Shown here piece after piece: positions 7,723 through 12,661 of a DNA stretch of 17,172 nucleotides (the stretch's first letter is position 1; each line of letters begins with the position of its first letter). The stretch is taken from positions 1-17,172 of the forward strand of contig CANODN010000012.1 of the NCBI GenBank assembly GCA_947564765.1. Direction: 5' to 3'. Origin of the DNA: an uncultured Roseburia sp. Lineage in GTDB: Bacteria; Bacillota; Clostridia; Lachnospirales; Lachnospiraceae. The notes under the pieces were generated by a model, which was not told where the DNA came from, searched no databases, and saw nothing but the letters and a program-made list of their open reading frames with translations. The position numbers and the translations under genes are program-made.

Positions 7723-8615
7723 TCCAACTCCTTTACATATGATTTCCAATCAAAAACAGCTTCTACAGATGCGATACCGACTTCGATCATCGCATCCTCC
7801 GGCTCCCTGGTGGTAATCTTCTGTAAAAGAAGTCCCGGTTTGCTCAGCAGATTGACAATCACATTGTCGCTTCTTCCTGCCAGACGTATAAATTCATAGG
7901 ATACGCCCGCTATGACAGGAATCAAAACCAGACGCAGCACAAGACGAAGCACCGCGGAATCCACCTGTATCAGCATAAAAAACAAAATACTGACCAGCAT
8001 AACAATCAGCAGAAAGCTGGTCCCGCAGCGTTTATGAAGCCTGGAGCTTTTTCTGACATTTTCCACTGTCAAATCCATTCCGTGTTCAATGCAGTTAATA
8101 CACTTATGCTCCGCTCCGTGATACATATATACCCGTTTGATATCGGACATCAATGAAATCCCGGCCACATAGCCGACGAAGATCAAAAGCCGCAAAACTC
8201 CCTCCAGTAAAGCAATCAGCCACCGGGAAGAAATCACTTTACGGAACAAAAGAGAAATCCCATACGGCAGTATCATAAAAATACCGATTGCCAGCACAAT
8301 GGATGCCGCTACGGTAAGTCCCATCAAAAAATCTTCTTTTTTCTTGTCCGTCTCTTTTTTCTCATCTTCTTCTTCAAAAAAAGATGCCGAAAAGGTAAGT
8401 GTTTGAAATCCCAGTGTCAAAGATTCCACAAAATTAAATACCCCTCTTAAAACCGGCAGCTTTTTGATTTTTTTATTTTTTACAATACCCGAATAGGCGG
8501 ATTTATCTACTACAATTTCCCCATCGGGCTTGCGGACTGCCACAGCGTACCTGTCACCGTTTTTCATCATGACGCCTTCCATAACCGCCTGTCCGCCAAT
8601 TCCTGAATATTTCAT
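7719..8615 (-). CDS. DUF1385 family membrane protein (YqhQ-like)
   Basis: A 298-aa membrane protein of the DUF1385 family (YqhQ in Bacillus subtilis), of unestablished function. The hallmark N-terminus GIGGQAVMEGVMM is at 5-17. A cytoplasmic-looking charged segment (81-95, Glu/Lys) precedes hydrophobic segments near 100-124, 134-155, 200-216 and 222-240. The polar motifs YHGAEHK (165-171), RLHKRCGTSF (192-201) and REPED (270-274) are conserved in the family and could bind a metal. The frame is open back to 8741, but the ATG at 8615 has AGGAG 6-7 nt upstream and matches the family start. It overlaps prmC by 4 nt, so synthesis is coupled to the RF1 methyltransferase. The linkage to rpmE, prmC and prfA is common in Clostridia; its meaning is not known. 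Confidence 0.93.
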   Translation of the reverse strand: MKYSGIGGQAVMEGVMMKNGDRYAVAVRKPDGEIVVDKSAYSGIVKNKKIKKLPVLRGVFNFVESLTLGFQTLTFSASFFEEEDEKKETDKKKEDFLMGLTVAASIVLAIGIFMILPYGISLLFRKVISSRWLIALLEGVLRLLIFVGYVAGISLMSDIKRVYMYHGAEHKCINCIEHGMDLTVENVRKSSRLHKRCGTSFLLIVMLVSILFFMLIQVDSAVLRLVLRLVLIPVIAGVSYEFIRLAGRSDNVIVNLLSKPGLLLQKITTREPEDAMIEVGIASVEAVFDWKSYVKELE

Positions 8616-8635
8616 AGCTTTCTCCTGTGATCTAA

Positions 8636-8651
8636 GCGGCAGGACTGCCGC
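8636..8651 (-). other. GC-rich hairpin in the DUF1385 leader
   Basis: GCGGCAG / CTGCCGC are 7-nt perfect arms around GA, ending 20 nt before the DUF1385 start. The same CTGCCGC-side sequence can also pair with GGCAGGA or CGGCAGG copies further upstream in the leader (8616-8775). The leader is otherwise gene-free; a weak CATAAT -10 without a clear -35 lies near 8740. No known riboswitch was recognised. Confidence 0.4.
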
Positions 8652-8775
8652 CTGCGCAAAGTCTCCTGCCTGCCATACAGCTGCGAAAAAATATCCCCTG
8701 TAAGACCTGCCGGCAATGCAAAAACCCTCCGGGCATCCCATTATGACGCATTTCTTTGAAACGGTCTCTTAGGGT

Positions 8776-8810
8776 ATAAAAAAGGTTGAGATTCCGTCAA
8801 CCTCAACCTT
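8776..8810 (-). terminator. Intrinsic terminator of rpmE
   Basis: On the minus strand, AAGGTTGAG (8810-8802) pairs perfectly with CTCAACCTT (8790-8782) across an 11-nt loop and is followed by a T-run (TTTTTTAT). It begins 15 nt after the rpmE stop, so rpmE is probably monocistronic or only partly read through into the DUF1385-prmC-prfA operon. Confidence 0.8.
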
Positions 8811-8825
8811 AGCATGCACCGTATG

Positions 8826-9032
8826 TTATTGCTGTTTGATACCGTACTTCCTGTTAAACTTATCAATACGTCCGCGTGCCTGAGCGGTCTTCTGCTGGCC
8901 TGTATAGAACGGATGGCATTTGGAACAGATTTCAACATGAATGTCTTTCTTTGTTGAACCTGTAACGAATGTATTTCCACAGTTACATGTTACAGTTGCC
9001 TGATTGTAATCCGGATGAATTCCCTCTCTCAT
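8826..9032 (-). CDS. rpmE: 50S ribosomal protein L31 (zinc-binding type)
   Basis: A 68-aa ribosomal protein of the large subunit. The N-terminus MREGIHPDYNQATV is typical, and four cysteines (C16, C18, C36, C39 in CNCG and CSKCHPFYTG) form the zinc site of the C+ type of L31, whose stability depends on zinc. The C-terminus RIDKFNRKYG is the usual L31 ending. The start at 9032 is supported by GGGAGGTG 6 nt upstream; the in-frame ATG at 9050 would bury this ribosome site. A strong promoter, a short structured leader and an intrinsic terminator surround it, as expected for a highly expressed ribosomal gene. Confidence 0.98.
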   Translation of the reverse strand: MREGIHPDYNQATVTCNCGNTFVTGSTKKDIHVEICSKCHPFYTGQQKTAQARGRIDKFNRKYGIKQQ

Positions 9033-9068
9033 GTCTTTCACCTCCCACACGATTTTCCTATTTTAAAC

Positions 9069-9096
9069 ATAAACGTTTATTTGCAATCTAATAAAC
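9069..9096 (-). promoter_or_regulatory. Structured 5' leader of rpmE (candidate L31 leader)
   Basis: GTTTATT (9096-9090 read on the minus strand) pairs with AATAAAC (9081-9075) across an 8-nt loop, right at the 5' end of the predicted mRNA. It overlaps a perfect 12-bp palindrome, ATAAACGTTTAT (9069-9080), so the two foldings are mutually exclusive. L31 autoregulatory leaders are known in Firmicutes; membership of this one is inference. Confidence 0.35.
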
Positions 9097-9105
9097 AGCT
9101 TATTT

Positions 9106-9134
9106 AGTATAGCATAATGCATACTAATATGCAA
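9106..9134 (-). promoter_or_regulatory. Promoter of rpmE (extended -10)
   Basis: On the minus strand, TTGCAT (9134-9129), 17 nt, then TATACT (9111-9106), with TGC directly before the -10 (extended -10). The start would be near 9099, giving a leader of about 67 nt. It lies in the 157-bp gap between the Rpn-like gene and rpmE, where no terminator for the Rpn-like gene was seen. Confidence 0.72.
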
Positions 9135-9189
9135 GCTTGATTTTTATTAAATTTTTTCAGATTGTAACCATCATAAAATACTTCTTCTG

Positions 9190-10080
9190 CTAAATAATAT
9201 CTAATTCCTGTAATTTCGCCTGAAATTCATTTACTGTCATATTTTTTCTTTCTGCCGCGGATTCTATTGTGATTAAATTATCACAAACCAGTCCATACAA
9301 TGTTTCAAATTCGCCTTTTTGCATACCTTTTTGCAATCCCTTTTGCAAACCTTCTTTCATCTTTGCTTCATCCCTTAAAACCAGCTGGGGTTCCATAATT
9401 TCCATTAATGCTTCATACATATTACCATCTCCAATCAATTTCTCTACCATTCGTTTATTCGCCGTTAAACTTACTTCCAAAACAGAATCCGCCATTTCCC
9501 TATCCTCTGTTTCCGTAAGATTCTGCATCGTATCTAATAATCTCTGAATATCTTCCTTCTGTAAATTTTCGGACAGCGCTCTAAGCCATGTGTGAGTATC
9601 CTGATTTAATTCTTTTGTAACAATGATTTGTACAGGAAATAAAACGGTTCCTTCAATCCGATAAACTCCTTTTGACTGAGGCTCCAAACTATATCCATGT
9701 TCATCAAAGTATTTAAATAATTCCCTTGGTCTGGATTCTCTGATAATGGAAACTGTTATGTCGTCTGCTTTCCGCTCATCTACTGTTTTTCCATACGCTT
9801 TATAAAGACTTGCATATGCCATTGACTTATAAAACACGTCAATATCCAGGCTGTCTTTCGGCGATTTATACTCTATAATATTATGTCCCCGAAAGAATGC
9901 GCCTATTTCATTCATAATATGAACAGAGGCATCTTTTTTTATAATCAAAAGGTCAACTTCCAACGGCTTTGTATTCAGATTATGTTCTTTTTCAAATATT
10001 AAATCATTTCGATTTTCTTTAAATTCCAGATTCATAGCAGCCACAAATCCCGGGTGCCATTGTATTTTCGTATCTTTCAT
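9190..10080 (-). CDS. Rpn-like PD-(D/E)XK nuclease family protein
   Basis: A 296-aa protein of the PD-(D/E)XK superfamily, of the Rpn / putative transposase type common in Firmicutes. The nuclease core is visible as D43 (LEVDLLII) and E70-Y-K72 (NIIEYKSPKDSLD), and the family stretches PRELFKYF (118-125) and FPVQIIVTKEL (148-158) follow. In E. coli, Rpn proteins are nucleases that promote RecA-independent recombination; the role here is not established. The C-terminal region has a short repeat, LQKG LQKG MQKG (245-256), encoded by 12-bp units, followed by a small helical tail. The start at 10080 has AGAAGGAG 5 nt upstream; an in-frame ATG at 10125 lies inside a hairpin and is rejected. It stands alone between tcdA and rpmE with its own promoter. 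No terminal inverted repeats or target duplications were seen. Confidence 0.8.
   Translation of the reverse strand: MKDTKIQWHPGFVAAMNLEFKENRNDLIFEKEHNLNTKPLEVDLLIIKKDASVHIMNEIGAFFRGHNIIEYKSPKDSLDIDVFYKSMAYASLYKAYGKTVDERKADDITVSIIRESRPRELFKYFDEHGYSLEPQSKGVYRIEGTVLFPVQIIVTKELNQDTHTWLRALSENLQKEDIQRLLDTMQNLTETEDREMADSVLEVSLTANKRMVEKLIGDGNMYEALMEIMEPQLVLRDEAKMKEGLQKGLQKGMQKGEFETLYGLVCDNLITIESAAERKNMTVNEFQAKLQELDII
9314..9361 (-). repeat. 12-bp in-frame coding repeat in the Rpn-like gene
   Basis: Plus-strand units CCTTTTTGCATA (9314-9325), CCTTTTTGCAAT (9326-9337) and CCCTTTTGCAAA (9338-9349), then a diverged fourth unit (9350-9361), encode the (L/M)QKG tetrapeptides. The unit is a multiple of three, so copy-number change would keep the frame. 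Confidence 0.75.
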
Positions 10081-10098
10081 ATTGCTCCTTCTTCTATC

Positions 10099-10124
10099 AG
10101 TATAGCATATTCCGGCAGCTTTCA
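10099..10124 (-). promoter_or_regulatory. Extended -10 promoter of the Rpn-like gene
   Basis: TATACT (10104-10099 on the minus strand) is preceded by TGC, an extended -10. A TTGAAA lies 15 nt upstream, inside the loop side of the adjacent hairpin. The start would be near 10092, leaving a leader of only about 12 nt that contains the ribosome site. The core TATGCTATACT is identical to that of the rpmE promoter. Confidence 0.5.
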
Positions 10125-10137
10125 AAAGCTGCCGGAA
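10110..10137. terminator. Perfect long hairpin after tcdA (possible terminator)
   Basis: TTCCGGCAGCTTT and AAAGCTGCCGGAA are 13-nt perfect arms with a 2-nt centre, starting 6 nt past the tcdA stop. Neither side is followed by a proper U-tract, so termination is plausible from position and stability but not certain. It overlaps the -35 zone of the Rpn-like gene promoter. Confidence 0.5.
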
Positions 10138-10142
10138 AAATT

Positions 10143-10862
10143 TTATCTTTCTTTTTCACACATCAAATCCCTGACCACTTCCCCCGCAATCAAAAGTCCT
10201 GCCACAGAAGGCACAAACGCCACACTCCCCGGCACAGCCTTTCCACCCTCTGTAAACTTCTGTCCCTCACCCATATAAACAGGTTCTTCCTCCGAATACA
10301 CCACCTTTAAATCTTTCACGCCTCTTTTTTTCAATTCGCGCCGCATCACTCTTGCCAACGGGCAGACCCTGGTCTGATAAAGATCCGCCACCTGAAACTG
10401 TCCGCCATCCAGTTTATTCCCTGCTCCCATACTGCTGATAATTGGAATATTTCTGGCTTTGGCTTCCATAACAAGCGCAATTTTGGCACTTACGGTATCC
10501 ACAGCATCTACAATATAATCATATTCTGCAAAGGGAATCTCTGCTTCCTGTCCCGGCAGAAAAAAGCAGTTAAAAATCCTTACATCTGCATCGGGATTAA
10601 TCAAATGCATCCGTTCCTTCATAACCTCTGTCTTATAACGTCCCACCGTATCTCTCAGCGCAATAATCTGCCGGTTTAGATTGCTTAGGGATACGGTATC
10701 CGCATCAATCAGATCAAATGCACCGATACCGCTTCGGACAAGGGCTTCACATACATAACCGCCCACTCCGCCGATTCCAAATACTGCCACGCGGGATTTC
10801 AAAAGCCTGTCCATGGCCTCCCCGCCAAGCAGTCTTCTTGTTCTTTCAAAAGGATCTGCCAT
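10143..10862 (-). CDS. tcdA: tRNA threonylcarbamoyladenosine dehydratase
   Basis: A 239-aa ThiF/MoeB/E1-like enzyme that uses ATP to dehydrate t6A37 of ANN-decoding tRNAs to the cyclic form ct6A. The nucleotide-binding GIGGVGG is at 29-35, the acidic LIDADTV at 51-57 with NLNRQ at 61-65, and the TcdA-type segment SSMGAGNKLD lies in the middle. The C-terminal region PGSVAFVPSVAGLLIAGEVV is also typical. No CxxC zinc pairs of the MoeB/ThiF type are evident, which favours TcdA. It follows the L,D-transpeptidase gene by 16 bp, with AGAGAGG before the ATG, so the two are probably one transcript. In E. coli the partner CsdA/CsdE sulfur genes are adjacent; none is present here. A strong hairpin follows. 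Confidence 0.93.
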   Translation of the reverse strand: MADPFERTRRLLGGEAMDRLLKSRVAVFGIGGVGGYVCEALVRSGIGAFDLIDADTVSLSNLNRQIIALRDTVGRYKTEVMKERMHLINPDADVRIFNCFFLPGQEAEIPFAEYDYIVDAVDTVSAKIALVMEAKARNIPIISSMGAGNKLDGGQFQVADLYQTRVCPLARVMRRELKKRGVKDLKVVYSEEEPVYMGEGQKFTEGGKAVPGSVAFVPSVAGLLIAGEVVRDLMCEKER

Positions 10863-10878
10863 GTGTGCCTCTCTTTCT

Positions 10879-12528
10879 TTACTGTGCCGTTCCGGCTGCC
10901 GCAGCCGCTGCTGCCTCTGCCGCCGCCTGGGCCTTTAATGCTGCAAGCTGGGCCTCCGATGCTGCCAGAACGTCATAATTCGGTACCAGGGCTTGTCCTT
11001 TGGGAGAAAGCATATTATACAGCTTTCTCGCCATAACAATGGCTGGTTCGCTTTCCAGCGTTACTTCTCCGATACTCTGAATCAGGGCCGTAACCTGCGC
11101 CGCCTCCTGCGCCGCCACTGCGGCGCTTTCCGTTCCCGGCAGCGTATAAACAATTACAGGATCTCCCTCTTCAATCTGTTCAAATATCTTCTCCGCCGCA
11201 CTTCTGGGCAGATTGATACAGCCATGGGAACCGCTGGTTTTATAAATACCGCCGCCAAAACTGCTTCTCCAGGACGCATCATGCATTCCTACATTATTGC
11301 AAAACGGCATCCAGTAATCCACCGGCGTGGCATAATTTTCCCCTTTTAATACTGCATCCCTCTGCTTATACGTCAATCCGTAAATTCCGGTAGGCGTATC
11401 GTAATTTCTGGAAATATTTCCGGACACAAAATCCGACTCAACCACCAGGGAGCCGTTTTTATAAAAGAACAAATGCTGAGCCGTCAAATTGATTTCCACA
11501 TAAGTATCTCCGTAATCATTTTCCCCGCGGCTGGCTCCTCTTCTCTCATATGTAATTTCACGTTTTTTGGAGACGCCTTCTTTGAGGTCTTTGATAATCT
11601 GTTCTTTTTCCCCTGCTTTATCAACTTTCCATCCATAATCTCCATTGACAATATCCACAGTCGTGCCATAAGAGGTTTTTAGGGTATGCTTACGGAATAC
11701 CGTATTGTGGGCGGACGCCAGCTCATCCACATACTCTGCCACCTTCTCTTCATTAATCGAAACCTGCGTATCCGTAACATCCAACCATTCATGGGTGATG
11801 CTACCGTCTAACGTTTCTGTTTTTTCCGCTTCATCGTATGTGATCACAACGCCGGTATACTGATTCAGTGTATCTACCAGCTGAATCAGTTCTTCGTTAT
11901 CCGATGTTATTTTGGGCTTTGCATAACAATTTTCTTCTTCTAAGGATATGGTATCCTTCAGACCGGCAATTCCCTCTTTTAATGCCTTAAGCAGCGCTTT
12001 TTTCTTTATTTTGCTGCCCTGCTCCTGCGGCACAATTTCATAACCGTTTGACGAATATTCTGAGCAGTGTGCATCCTTTGGACTCTCCTGATTCTCCTTC
12101 TGCATACATTCCAGCTTTGCGGCTGCCTCTTCCAATTCCTCTTCCGAAAAATCCACCATTGTCGCTTCACTTAAATTCTGCGGCACAAAAAAGGAAACCG
12201 GCCATCGAAATGCATTCTGCTTATCCACCAGTTTGGAAATGCTGTCCCCAAATTCCGGTTTCAGAGAAATATCTTCTCCCCTAATCTCTTCTTCCCCTTC
12301 ATTTCGTTCCTCAAGTTTCAGCACATATCCGTCAATTTCTGCTTTGATCATTTCTTCTGCCCATTCTGCTGATTTTCCGGATACCTTCATTCCGTTTAAC
12401 GTTGTAGACGGTAAAAAGCGGTTGTGGAAATAAGCGGTTACTCCAAAATAAATAACTGCTATTCCACTGCATAGGATAATTACTGCTATTTTGGCAGAAA
12501 ACCTCTTTTTGCCTTCTGCTGTTTCCAT
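10879..12528 (-). CDS. L,D-transpeptidase (YkuD) with PG-binding domains and C-terminal helical module
   Basis: A 549-aa membrane-anchored enzyme that should form 3-3 cross-links in, or attach proteins to, peptidoglycan outside the membrane. A short cytoplasmic N-terminus and one TM (about 12-34) are followed by two putative peptidoglycan-binding (PG_binding_4-like) regions, about 95-220 and 225-330, the second ending in YGWKVDKAGEKEQI. The YkuD catalytic domain spans about 341-463, with H416 (NVGMHDASW) and catalytic Cys437 in SGSHGCINLPRS. Residues 475-530 resemble a helical module recurrent in clostridial surface proteins (LIQSIGEVTLESEPAI, then NYDVLAASEAQL). The last 20 or so residues are almost all alanine. 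AGGAGG lies about 11 nt before the ATG. It begins 133 bp after the surface protease gene and is probably co-transcribed with tcdA. Confidence 0.93.
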   Translation of the reverse strand: METAEGKKRFSAKIAVIILCSGIAVIYFGVTAYFHNRFLPSTTLNGMKVSGKSAEWAEEMIKAEIDGYVLKLEERNEGEEEIRGEDISLKPEFGDSISKLVDKQNAFRWPVSFFVPQNLSEATMVDFSEEELEEAAAKLECMQKENQESPKDAHCSEYSSNGYEIVPQEQGSKIKKKALLKALKEGIAGLKDTISLEEENCYAKPKITSDNEELIQLVDTLNQYTGVVITYDEAEKTETLDGSITHEWLDVTDTQVSINEEKVAEYVDELASAHNTVFRKHTLKTSYGTTVDIVNGDYGWKVDKAGEKEQIIKDLKEGVSKKREITYERRGASRGENDYGDTYVEINLTAQHLFFYKNGSLVVESDFVSGNISRNYDTPTGIYGLTYKQRDAVLKGENYATPVDYWMPFCNNVGMHDASWRSSFGGGIYKTSGSHGCINLPRSAAEKIFEQIEEGDPVIVYTLPGTESAAVAAQEAAQVTALIQSIGEVTLESEPAIVMARKLYNMLSPKGQALVPNYDVLAASEAQLAALKAQAAAEAAAAAAAGTAQ

Positions 12529-12552
12529 ATGTTTGTTTCCCTCCTGCTTTAC

Positions 12553-12604
12553 TTCGTATTCTCATGGTTCTGCAACAAGTGCAAATTCCCCGGCAAAATA
12601 CGAA
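12553..12604 (-). promoter_or_regulatory. Inverted repeat in the L,D-transpeptidase leader
   Basis: TTCGTATT (12604-12597 as read on the minus strand) and AATACGAA (12560-12553) are perfect 8-nt arms around 36 nt that contain an inner TGCA / TGCA hairpin. It ends 24 nt before the ldt start. It could be an operator pair or a small structured RNA leader; no riboswitch class was recognised. A TATATT/TATTAT -10 candidate near 12615-12625 lacks a clear -35. Confidence 0.4.
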
Positions 12605-12661
12605 TCATTTATTTCTATAATATATTCAGCACAGATTTTTTTGCGCTTTCCTGAAAACCTT

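Noticed and set aside
7723..7749. Upstream start for prmC
   Set aside because: It would overlap the DUF1385 gene more deeply and lacks a ribosome site; the 7722 ATG has AAAGGAG and the ATGA overlap.
8616..8741. 42-residue extension of the DUF1385 protein from an ATG at 8741
   Set aside because: No ribosome site precedes that ATG, and the family N-terminus (KYSGIGGQAVMEG) begins at the 8615 start.
9129..10137. Rpn-like gene as part of an insertion sequence
   Set aside because: No matching terminal inverted repeats or target-site duplication flank it; the hairpin at 10110-10137 has no partner at the other end.
10889..10935. GCN-rich stretch as a microsatellite
   Set aside because: It codes for the alanine tail but uses mixed GCT/GCC/GCA/GCG codons and lacks a perfect repeated unit.
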